Origin: Thiomonas arsenitoxydans
GTDB lineage: Bacteria > Pseudomonadota > Gammaproteobacteria > Burkholderiales > Burkholderiaceae_C
Length of the DNA: 64,000 bases
Assembly (NCBI RefSeq): GCF_000253115.1
Contig: NC_014145.1
Coordinates: 434,001-498,000 of the forward strand
Direction: 5' to 3'
Both the position numbers and the translations under genes were made by a program. Below are positions 48,004-55,713 of this stretch, in pieces (position 1 is the stretch's first letter; each line of letters begins with the position of its first letter). The notes beneath the pieces were generated by a model. It searched no databases. It was not told the origin of the DNA and saw only the letters and a list, made by a program, of their open reading frames with translations.

Positions 48004-48552
48004 CACGGCCTGTGCGGATAGCGCCCGTTCCAGGGCAACGCGTGTTTCTTCGTGCCGCTCCTTGCGCGTCAGCAAAGGCGTGACCCGATCAATCGCCGCC
48101 GCAAGATCATTTCCGTCGAGGAGATCAAAGACCAGGGCGGCCATCACGCCAGCAGTCAGGAATCCCGTGGGATGTCCATGCGTCAGCGCTGCAGCTTCGC
48201 AGCCCAGGTCGAACGCGCGTGCGAGGTTTTCTGATCGGAGGGAAGGGTTGCTATGGGTCAGCGCGTGGAACAACATGCCGATCGGCACGACGCGCATTAC
48301 GCCACCACAGCCTTTGCTGTCATTCTGCGCCGGTTGGCCGATCTCGATGCCGCTGCGCAGCGCATCGATACAGGTACGGCCCGGCGCACGGCGGGAGAAC
48401 AATGCCTTCTGTCTGATCAGCCAGCCAGAAAGCAGGAATTCCTTGTCACGCGGCTCATGCTCGCCTTGGGTGTACAGCCAGCGCAGGTACGCGTAGTGGA
48501 TCACGCTCGGCGGGCTGCTAATGCCGCGCTGCGTCTCCCGCACATAAGCCCG
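48004..48552 (-). pseudogene. ADP-ribosylglycohydrolase family gene, truncated at both ends
   Basis: Minus-strand frame matching DraG-type ADP-ribosylglycohydrolases: LRAYVRETQRGISSPPSVIH, YAYLRWLYTQGE, DSKGCGGVMRVVPIGMLF and CEAAALTHGHPTGFLTAGVM. The N-terminal 60-70 residues with the first metal motif (TDDT) are absent, and the C-terminal end with the last Asp motif is lost where the sequence joins the benzoate operon. The remaining frame is open. Without both metal motifs it should be inactive. Confidence 0.82.
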
Positions 48553-48560
48553 AAGGGCTC

Positions 48561-50174
48561 ATGACCCTGGACCGAGACGGCAGTCGCGATCTCATGGGCG
48601 CGTTCGACCTGCTGTCGCGCGACTTCGCCTTGGCGATGATGCGCGCCGACGTCGATCTGTTCGATCTGCTGCGCAGCCGGGTGAGCGTTAGCGCGCGGCC
48701 CACGCTGAGCCTGGCTGACTATGCCCACCTCGGCGGCCAGGTTGATCTGATTCGCCGCTATCTGGCCAAGGCGCGCGCCCAGAAAAAAAGTGGGGTCAAT
48801 ATCTTGGCCTATGGCCCGCCCGGAACTGGCAAGACCGAATTGGCCAGGGCGCTCGGCGCGGCGCTGGATGTGACCTTGTTCGAGGTCAATACCGTCGACA
48901 GCGACGATGACCCGATCCGAGGCACCGAGCGCCTCAACGCTTTCCGCGCCGCGCAGCGCTTTCTGCGCGCCCAGAACGCGGTGATCCTGTTCGACGAGGT
49001 CGATGACGTGTTCGAGTCCGACGGCGCGGGCCTGGCGCGGCTGTTGGGTGCACAGGTGTTCCACAACAAGCACAAGGGCGCGATCGTCAAGATCCTGGAG
49101 AGCAACCCCGTGCCGACGATATGGCTCACCAATGACGTCAGGGCGCTCGATCCGGCGTTCATTCGTCGCTTCGACTGGGTGCTGGAGATGCCCGTGCCGC
49201 CGCGCAGCGTGCGGGAGCGACTAATCGCAACGCATTGCGACATGCTTGCCGACGCGCAGGCGCGGCAGCGCCTAGCCGAATCGGAGCATCTTGCCCCGGC
49301 AGTGCTGACGCGCGCAGCGGCCGTAGTCGGCACGCTCAAGGATGCGCTCGATCCGAAGTCCGCCAGCGACACCCTGGTCCAGATCGTCGACGGCACGCTG
49401 CGTGCGCAGGGACACCGGGCGCTGCGGTCTCAGGGCGCGCAGCCCTGTCCTGAGGCCTATGACCTGGCGTGCGTCCATGCCGATACGGATCTCGATAGCC
49501 TTGTCGAAGGTCTCAGCGGGACAGGTGGGGCCAGGCTGCTGCTGCACGGCCTTCCTGGGACGGGCAAGACAGCGTTTGCCCATCATCTCGCGCAACGACT
49601 GGATAAGCCTCTGCTGGTGCGGCGGGCGTCCGATCTGTTGTCGAAATGGGTGGGAGAGACCGAGCGCCAGATCGCCCGGGCATTCGCCCAGGCGCAGGAA
49701 GACGACGCTGTCCTGCTGATTGACGAGGTGGACAGCTTCCTCCAGGACAGAAGCCGGGCGCGTGCTTCGTGGGAGGTCAGCCAGGTCAACGAACTGCTCA
49801 CGCAGATGGAATCGTTTGATGGCGTGCTCATCGCAACGACCAATCTCCTGGAGGGCATCGACCCGGCCGCGCTGCGGCGTTTCGATCTCAAGGTTCGCTT
49901 CGAGGCCTTGCGCGCCGAGCAAGCTTGGGAGCTGCTGTGTCGGCATTGCACCTTGGCCAGTCTTGCGGAACCGCACAGCGGTCTGCGCGCGGCAATCGCG
50001 CACCTCGCGGGCAGGGTCACGCCCGGAGACTTTGCCGCGGTCGCCAGACGCAGCAGATTCCAGAAGTTCAGCGATGCGGGCGACTGGGTGACTGCGCTCC
50101 AGGGCGAGTGCGAACACAAACCGAAGACTTCCGTGCCGATCGGATTTGTCACCGCGCTGGTCAAGCGGGCGTGA
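48561..50174 (+). CDS. Double AAA ATPase, probably 5'-truncated
   Basis: At least 537 residues with two AAA modules. The first has Walker A AYGPPGTGKTELARAL and Walker B VILFDEVDDVFE; the second has LLHGLPGTGKTAFAHHLA and AVLLIDEVDSFLQDRSRAR, with sensor FDGVLIATTNLLEGIDPAALRRFD. Homologous-looking sequence (KPEGLMTLDR) begins before the ATG, and the frame runs up to 48522 where it hits a stop, so an N-terminal domain was lost. Such ATPases occur beside ADP-ribosylglycohydrolase, macrodomain and WYL genes in accessory islands. The client is unknown. Confidence 0.75.
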   Translation: MTLDRDGSRDLMGAFDLLSRDFALAMMRADVDLFDLLRSRVSVSARPTLSLADYAHLGGQVDLIRRYLAKARAQKKSGVNILAYGPPGTGKTELARALGAALDVTLFEVNTVDSDDDPIRGTERLNAFRAAQRFLRAQNAVILFDEVDDVFESDGAGLARLLGAQVFHNKHKGAIVKILESNPVPTIWLTNDVRALDPAFIRRFDWVLEMPVPPRSVRERLIATHCDMLADAQARQRLAESEHLAPAVLTRAAAVVGTLKDALDPKSASDTLVQIVDGTLRAQGHRALRSQGAQPCPEAYDLACVHADTDLDSLVEGLSGTGGARLLLHGLPGTGKTAFAHHLAQRLDKPLLVRRASDLLSKWVGETERQIARAFAQAQEDDAVLLIDEVDSFLQDRSRARASWEVSQVNELLTQMESFDGVLIATTNLLEGIDPAALRRFDLKVRFEALRAEQAWELLCRHCTLASLAEPHSGLRAAIAHLAGRVTPGDFAAVARRSRFQKFSDAGDWVTALQGECEHKPKTSVPIGFVTALVKRA

Positions 50175-50539
50175 GACGAGGTGTTGACGGCGAGCTCTGC
50201 GGGTATGTGCACCGGCTCATCCGCAAAGGAGGTTGCGGTCAGCGCAATGTATGCGTTTGCCTAACCCCTCTTTTCAATGAGTCTGAGCTGAGCGAAGCTT
50301 GAGTTTTTTCGGATGTCGCCTAGTCGGACGCGACAGCGCCACGCTTCATTTTTGCGATACTGATTTGAGCCATGCGCCGGGTTTGCAGTGAGCCGGTTGA
50401 GGCGCGCTGAAATTCAAGATTGGCGCCGCGCGCAGATCGTTTGCCATGGCTCAGTCGCCGATCGGCATGCGGCTCAAATTGGCATTGTCGCCAAAACTCC
50501 CAACCTCTCATCCGCATAAATTTGCGTAGACCCATAACG
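50175..50539. other. 365-bp non-coding stretch with inverted GAGCC motifs, possible relic IS end
   Basis: No gene recognised. On the plus strand GCGATACTGATTTGAGCC (50354-50371) faces its inverse GGCTCAAATTGGCATTGTCGC (50471-50491, partly quoted here), about 100 bp apart. The pattern recalls repeated transposase-binding sites at IS21-type ends and resembles the palindrome at 33555-33600. The rest shows no strong promoter or terminator. Confidence 0.35.
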
Positions 50540-51304
50540 TCAGATTACTTGCGTAAGAGCATAGGCAAGCGCGCCCACCCATTGGCTTGATAGGTCGCTC
50601 GGCACCTGCGCCCCTGGATGAGCGGCGCGCCATGCCTTGGCCAGGCTGGTCAGCGCATCGGCACGGTACCGCCGATCGCTTCCGGAGGCGGCCTCGAACG
50701 CGTTGGCGCGCGCCGTCAGCTCCTGCGCATCGCAATCCACGAGGATGACAGCGTGCGCCAGAACTATCGGAGCATGCCCAATGCGGCGCCACGACTGCGC
50801 GGTGCCCACGAGTTTGCGGCCTTCAAACGCTAGGTTGAAGCGGCCGTCGCAGAAGGAGCCGTTAACGCCTTGTGGCACGACAAGAACGCCGCATTGCGCA
50901 AAGGCCACAGCGAGGCGGTGGCATAGAGTTTGGTAAACGGCATCGGTGTCTTTGGGTATCGCACTCGTGCTGGGCCACGTGAGGCTGAGGTTGAGCACGC
51001 CGGGGCCTTGCGGCACAACACCTCCCCCCGAGCTTCGAACTTGCACGGGCCATCCAGCTGCCGCCGATGTGGAGCATGCCGCGGCCCAGCGAGCAAGACG
51101 CTCGTAGCTGCGCGGCACAACTAGCGAAGCGGGTGCGCTCCACAGGTGGACCTGCGCACGTCCGGTGGCGGCTGTATCCGCCATCCATTGCGCTTCGCTG
51201 GCCACTCCATGCAGCAGCGGTGTGTCGTGCACCGTGAAGGCGCGGGGGCTTAACAGGGGCAAGGCTGTGCCGAGCCTGGGCACCTGCACATCGGCCATGG
51301 CCAT
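50540..51304 (-). CDS. Lipoate--protein ligase A family protein
   Basis: BPL/LplA-fold protein of about 254 residues. Visible are the ligase motif RSSGGGVVPQGPGVLNLSL (RRTGG-like), the substrate segment GSFCDGRFNLAFEGRKLVGTAQSWRR (split here for description) and LAHAVILVDCD. Its position at the end of the acetoin dehydrogenase operon suggests that it lipoylates the AcoC lipoyl domain. The start is uncertain: ATG 51304 or 51298, both with weak ribosome sites; an open frame extends into acoC. Confidence 0.78.
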   Translation of the reverse strand: MAMADVQVPRLGTALPLLSPRAFTVHDTPLLHGVASEAQWMADTAATGRAQVHLWSAPASLVVPRSYERLARWAAACSTSAAAGWPVQVRSSGGGVVPQGPGVLNLSLTWPSTSAIPKDTDAVYQTLCHRLAVAFAQCGVLVVPQGVNGSFCDGRFNLAFEGRKLVGTAQSWRRIGHAPIVLAHAVILVDCDAQELTARANAFEAASGSDRRYRADALTSLAKAWRAAHPGAQVPSDLSSQWVGALAYALTQVI

Positions 51305-51353
51305 GGCCACACCGGGCGTGGGTGGGCCGCACACTTCGGGTGCCGCGCCCTGG

Positions 51354-52469
51354 TCAACCGGTGACGTGGCGTTTGAGCAGCGCATTGATCTCGTTGGCCC
51401 GCTCCATCATGGTCATGTGGCCGGCACCTTCCAGAACCTCCACGGTGGCGCCCGCAGGCGCGTGCACGGCGTGGGAGGAGGGGATGATCCGATCCTCGCG
51501 GCCCCAGACCACAAGCACGGGTTTGCCGACACCGCCCAAGCGCAAACCGGGCTGCTCGGCCTGCTGACCTGAGCCGAACTGAGCTGCGCTCAAGGCCTGC
51601 AGCAGCTCGGGCACACCGTCCAGCCGCTTGTACTTGAGCAGGTTCTCCAGCAACGAGCGGCTGACCAGTTCTGGGTTGGCAAACAACTGCTCGACCAAGG
51701 GCTTGAGCTCGCGGCGCGAGGTCGCGGCAACGAAGCCTTCGGTGTAGCCCGCGTTGATCTCGGTGCCAAGCCCTGCGCTGTTGATTAGCGCCAACGATGC
51801 CACCCGCCCGGGATAGTCCAGGGTCATCTGTGAGGCGATTGCGCCGCCCATCGAATGCCCCACCACGTGTACACGCTCGACGTGCAGTTCATCGAGAAAA
51901 TGCACGACAAAGCTGGCTAGGTCGGCAAGTGCGGTGCCTGGCAGCCTCGAAGTGGACTGTCCGTGCCCGGGCAGATCCAGCGCGATGACTGGAGCCACTT
52001 CGGCGAGTACGTCGAGATTGAACAGCCAGTTGTCGAGATCGCCGCCGAAACCGTGCAGGAACAGCACTGGCACGCCGTCGCCCAAACCCCGTCGCGCATA
52101 GCGCACGTGCAAGCCGTCGATGTCGGCGAAACTGTAAGGCGGCGGGTCGTCGTCTTCGCTCGTCGCGACAGCGGGCACCACATAGTTGGCGACGTAAGTA
52201 TCGATCTCGGCCTCGCTGACAGCCGCATCGGCCATTACGCCCAAGAGCGCCTTGACTGGCAGGGTCTGCCCCTCCTGCGCCACCTTGCGGCGCAGGAGGC
52301 CGGGATCGGGCGCCTCCACTGCGTTGGAGATCTTGTCGGTCTCGACTTCCATCAGCGGTGTGCCCACCTCGATGACCGCTCCAACATCGACCAGCCACGC
52401 CGTAATGGTGCCTTCCTTCATTTCCAAGCCCCATTTGGGCATGATGATGGGAGTGAGAGTAGTGCTCAT
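51354..52469 (-). CDS. acoC: Acetoin dehydrogenase E2 component AcoC (lipoyl domain + alpha/beta hydrolase)
   Basis: 371-residue E2 component. An N-terminal lipoyl domain (residues 1-80; lipoyl Lys in MEVETDKISNAVEA) is joined by a linker to an alpha/beta-hydrolase fold (LFLHGFGGDLDNWLF; VVGHSMGGAIASQM; GAGHMTM). This arrangement, instead of a classic acyltransferase core, is typical of AcoC from Cupriavidus. It takes the acetyl group from AcoAB to CoA. No E3 gene is present, so dihydrolipoamide dehydrogenase must come from elsewhere. ATG 52469 overlaps the acoB stop (TGATG). Confidence 0.94.
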   Translation of the reverse strand: MSTTLTPIIMPKWGLEMKEGTITAWLVDVGAVIEVGTPLMEVETDKISNAVEAPDPGLLRRKVAQEGQTLPVKALLGVMADAAVSEAEIDTYVANYVVPAVATSEDDDPPPYSFADIDGLHVRYARRGLGDGVPVLFLHGFGGDLDNWLFNLDVLAEVAPVIALDLPGHGQSTSRLPGTALADLASFVVHFLDELHVERVHVVGHSMGGAIASQMTLDYPGRVASLALINSAGLGTEINAGYTEGFVAATSRRELKPLVEQLFANPELVSRSLLENLLKYKRLDGVPELLQALSAAQFGSGQQAEQPGLRLGGVGKPVLVVWGREDRIIPSSHAVHAPAGATVEVLEGAGHMTMMERANEINALLKRHVTG

Positions 52470-53431
52470 CAGTTGTGCCCTCCGGCAAACGTGCGTTTCA
52501 CAGCATCGGCAATCTGGGCCGCACTCGGGACGTACAGATCCTCTAGCACTGGCGAGAATGGCACAGGCACATGCGGTGGCGTGACCATCTCGATGGGCCC
52601 TTTCAGTGCTTTGAAGGCATGCTGCACCACTTGCGCGGAAACGTCGGCCGCGATACTGCAACGAGGTGAAGCCTCGTCCACGCAGACCAGATGGCCGGTT
52701 TTCTCGACGCTTTCCAGGACGGTATCGAGATCAAGGGGACTGAGCGTGCGCAAGTCGATGACCTCGCAATCGATGCCGGTTTGGGCAAGCGTGGTCGCTG
52801 CATCGAGGGCGCGCTGGACCATCTGGCCGTATGTGACGATGCTGGCATGCTTGCCCTCGCGCACGACGTTTGCCTCGCCAAAGGGAATGACATAGCTGGC
52901 TTCAGGCACCTCGCCCTGCACGCCGTAGAGATTCTTGTGCTCGCAGAAAATCACGGGATCGTTGTCACGAATCGATTGAATGAGCAAACCCTTGGTGTCA
53001 TATGGGCTGCTGGGACACACCACCTTGAGTCCCGGAATGTGGGTGAACAGCGGGGTAAGCATTTGCGAGTGCTGCGCTGCTGCGCGCATGCCTGCGCCCA
53101 CCATCGCGCGGATGACCACCGGGGTCTGCGCCTTGCCCCCGAACATGTATCTGAACTTGGCGGCCTGGTTGTAGATCTGGTCGAAGCACACGCCCATGAA
53201 GTCAATGAACATGAGTTCCGCCACGGGCCGCATGCCGCACGCAGCGGCACCAATGGCGGCGCCGACATAAGCGCTTTCCGACAGGGGCGTGTCCATTAGG
53301 CGGTCGCCGTGCTTGGCGTAAAGGCCCTTGGTCACACCGAGCACGCCGCCCCAGGCGTCGCGCTCGCCGTCCGCGCCGGCGGCGCCCACGATGTCTTCAC
53401 CCAACACGATCACCGAGGGGTCGCGCGACAT
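52469..53431 (-). CDS. acoB: Acetoin dehydrogenase E1 beta subunit AcoB, 5' end frameshifted
   Basis: Beta subunit of the TPP-dependent acetoin-cleaving E1. The 320 residues from ATG 53431 contain VIVLGEDIVGAAGADGERDA, DTPLSESAYVGAAIGAA, VVIRAMVGAGMRAAAQHSQM and a standard transketolase C-domain. The original start is ATG 53493, behind AAGGAG, giving MARKISMKQAINEALDQEMS, but an 8-bp tandem duplication (53424-53439) shifts the frame and the first ORF stops at 53410. The second ATG of the duplication lies eight bases after AGGAG, so translation could restart there. The product would lack 18 N-terminal residues. Confidence 0.85.
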   Translation of the reverse strand: MSRDPSVIVLGEDIVGAAGADGERDAWGGVLGVTKGLYAKHGDRLMDTPLSESAYVGAAIGAAACGMRPVAELMFIDFMGVCFDQIYNQAAKFRYMFGGKAQTPVVIRAMVGAGMRAAAQHSQMLTPLFTHIPGLKVVCPSSPYDTKGLLIQSIRDNDPVIFCEHKNLYGVQGEVPEASYVIPFGEANVVREGKHASIVTYGQMVQRALDAATTLAQTGIDCEVIDLRTLSPLDLDTVLESVEKTGHLVCVDEASPRCSIAADVSAQVVQHAFKALKGPIEMVTPPHVPVPFSPVLEDLYVPSAAQIADAVKRTFAGGHN

Positions 53432-53439
53432 CGCGACAT
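53424..53439 (-). repeat. 8-bp tandem duplication within acoB
   Basis: On the minus strand ATGTCGCG is present twice in tandem (53439-53432 and 53431-53424). One copy restores the expected codons ATG TCG CGC GAC CCC (MSRDP) in frame with the upstream start; two copies shift the frame by two bases. Confidence 0.9.
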
Positions 53440-53504
53440 CTCCTGGTCGAGTGCTTCGTTGATGGCTTGTTTCATGCTGATCTTGCGTGCCATGGTGGCT
53501 CTCC

Positions 53505-54488
53505 TTAATAGGCAACGTAAACGTCGGTGGTCAGATCGGCCAAGGTGGGCAGCGGTGCGGCCTTCGCCTCTGCCACGGAGCGCTCGATGAGCGCGGCAAT
53601 CTCGCGATCCATGGCCTTGAGCTCCTCCTCGGTGCTTACTCCGCCGCTGATGAGAGCCGCCGAGAATTTCTTAAGGCAGTCCTGATTGGCACGGATGTCA
53701 TCGAGCTCGCCGGGGCCCCGGTAGGTCTGCGCGTCGCCTTCGAAGTGTCCGAAGAAGCGCACCATTTTGCATTCCAGCAAAGCCGGTCCGCCGCCCGTGC
53801 GCGCCCGGTGGATGATCTCGCCCGCAGACTCGTGCACGGCGAAGAAATCCGTGCCGTCGACCGTCACTCCCGGGAGCCCGAAGCCGGCCGCGCGGTCCAC
53901 ATAGCTGTCCACGGCTACCCCGTAGTCGCGCGAGGTGGTCTCGGCATAGCCGTTGTTCTCGACTACGAAGACCACCGGCAGGTTCCACACCGCGGCTAGG
54001 TTCAGGCTTTCGAGAAAGGTTCCCTGGTTGGAGGCGCCATCGCCCACGAAACTCACGGCCACCTCGGACTTGCCGCGGAATTTCGCAGCCAGTGCCGCTC
54101 CGCACGCCAGGGGAGCTCCGGCGCCCACAATGCCATTAGCCCCCATCATGCCCTTGTCAAGATCGGCAATGTGCATAGAGCCACCTTTGCCATTGCAGGC
54201 GCCTCCTTGCTTGCCATAGATCTCTTTCATCATCGCCATCACGTCAACGCCCTTGGCGATGCAGTGCCCGTGACCGCGGTGCGTGCTGGCAATGCGGTCG
54301 CCGTCGCCAAGATGCATCATGACGCCGGTCGCAGCCGCCTCTTCACCGGCGTAGAGGTGTACGAAACCGGGAATGTCGCCCCGACCGAAGTCCACATGCA
54401 GACGGTCCTCGAATTCGCGAATCGTGCGCATGGTGCGGTAGGCCTGAAGCAGCTGCTCCCGGGACTGGGGAAAAGGATTGCCTGCCAT
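53505..54488 (-). CDS. acoA: Acetoin dehydrogenase E1 alpha subunit AcoA
   Basis: TPP-binding alpha subunit of 327 residues. The TPP motif is SFVGDGASNQGTFLESLNLA ending VVFVVENN; other blocks are STHRGHGHCIAKG and NGKGGSMHIADLDKGMMGAN. It cleaves acetoin with AcoB to acetaldehyde and an enzyme-bound acetyl unit. ATG 54488 has AAGGAGA ten bases upstream; it follows acoX by 13 bp. Confidence 0.95.
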   Translation of the reverse strand: MAGNPFPQSREQLLQAYRTMRTIREFEDRLHVDFGRGDIPGFVHLYAGEEAAATGVMMHLGDGDRIASTHRGHGHCIAKGVDVMAMMKEIYGKQGGACNGKGGSMHIADLDKGMMGANGIVGAGAPLACGAALAAKFRGKSEVAVSFVGDGASNQGTFLESLNLAAVWNLPVVFVVENNGYAETTSRDYGVAVDSYVDRAAGFGLPGVTVDGTDFFAVHESAGEIIHRARTGGGPALLECKMVRFFGHFEGDAQTYRGPGELDDIRANQDCLKKFSAALISGGVSTEEELKAMDREIAALIERSVAEAKAAPLPTLADLTTDVYVAY

Positions 54489-54501
54489 GGTTGATCTCCT
54501 T

Positions 54502-55575
54502 TTAGTGATTAAGCGAAGAGGTGTAGCGCAGTAACTGTGCATTGGCGGCAAAGCCCATGCACCGGGCGACGTCTACGGTGAAAAATGCGTTCTCGCGAAG
54601 GGTCATATCCACACGCTGGCCGTGCTCGAAACCGAGTTCGCGTTCGCCGTCGAGGGCGACGGTGCCCGCTTCAGCCAGCACCGGCAGAGCCTCGCCGGCG
54701 ACCATGCGCTGCCAGCTGGCAATGTCCACGGGGCGCACCATGCCGGGTGCAATCGGCGCGTGCAGGCTCAGCAGGGCTTCGCGTCCGCCGTGCGCGAGCT
54801 GAACCGCCAGGCCACCGGACTCCAGCCGCCCTACGGGCTGCAACAGGCCGCCGATTGCCGACAATCCAATCGCCTGGGGATCGGCAAAGGCCAGATACAG
54901 CGCAACCAGAGAGTTGGTCTTCCACAGCGCGCGTGCACCCAAGCTGTGATCGTGGGTGATGGCTGCGTCGACGATAGCGATGTCGCGCCGGGTGCCTGCG
55001 CGTGCATCTTCGATGCGCACCTCTATCGCTTTGTTGCGTGCCAGCGCTTGGGCGCGCGCGATGCGCCCGCTGGCAAAAAGCCCGACGGCCATCCCAGTGA
55101 TCGTGGGCTCGCGCATCTCGGGAAAGGCGTTGTTCGTGCCCGTCGACAACCCGGCAATCGGCACGGCACTGTTATCGTCAACGAGCTGGCGCGCCACCGC
55201 GCGATGGGTGCCGTCGCCGCCCAGAACCACGATCGCCGACACGCCCATGCGCTGCAAAAGCCTGGTCGCGGTGAACGTGTCCTCGACCGTGGACGTGGGC
55301 TGCATATCCAGGAACTCGATGGCCGGCAGCGAGTGATCGGTGCCGCGCCTGATATGGCGCTCCAGAAGGGAGCGGATACCACCGCGGTCGGGCATGATCC
55401 AGGCCCGCTTGACGCCACAGGACGCTGCGGCGCTGAGCAGTCGAAGCACGATGTTCACCCTATCGGTGATCTGCAGGTTTCCGGCATTGGCCACAATGCG
55501 CCGGATGTCGCGCGCCGATACGGGGTTGGCGACAACACCAATGCTGGCTTCAAGAGCGTGGGCCACGCGAGTCAT
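54502..55575 (-). CDS. acoX: AcoX, NAD kinase-like protein of the acetoin operon
   Basis: 357-residue protein of the ATP-NAD kinase fold (IVVLGGDGTHRAVARQLVDD; GLSTGTNNAFPEM). AcoX is encoded first in acetoin operons of Cupriavidus and Pseudomonas; its exact role is not established. It is the first gene behind the sigma-54 promoter at 55613-55627. Confidence 0.9.
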   Translation of the reverse strand: MTRVAHALEASIGVVANPVSARDIRRIVANAGNLQITDRVNIVLRLLSAAASCGVKRAWIMPDRGGIRSLLERHIRRGTDHSLPAIEFLDMQPTSTVEDTFTATRLLQRMGVSAIVVLGGDGTHRAVARQLVDDNSAVPIAGLSTGTNNAFPEMREPTITGMAVGLFASGRIARAQALARNKAIEVRIEDARAGTRRDIAIVDAAITHDHSLGARALWKTNSLVALYLAFADPQAIGLSAIGGLLQPVGRLESGGLAVQLAHGGREALLSLHAPIAPGMVRPVDIASWQRMVAGEALPVLAEAGTVALDGERELGFEHGQRVDMTLRENAFFTVDVARCMGFAANAQLLRYTSSLNH

Positions 55576-55612
55576 ACCGAAGTTCCAAGAGCGTAAGGTT
55601 GGTTCCTATTAC

Positions 55613-55627
55613 GCAACTCGCGTGCCA
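55613..55627 (-). promoter_or_regulatory. Sigma-54 (RpoN) promoter of the acoXABC operon
   Basis: On the minus strand TGGCAC-GCGAG-TTGC matches the -24/-12 consensus at every fixed position with the required 5-bp spacer. The start point would lie near 55602, about 27 bases before the acoX ATG. Acetoin operons in betaproteobacteria are known to be sigma-54 and AcoR dependent. Confidence 0.88.
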
Positions 55628-55713
55628 TTGTTGCTTGGCCCCGTTGCTGAAGGGGGCCCGGGGCGCGAAGCGCCGTTGTGCACCTCGGCCAGATGTCACA
55701 TTTAGTATTCGGC

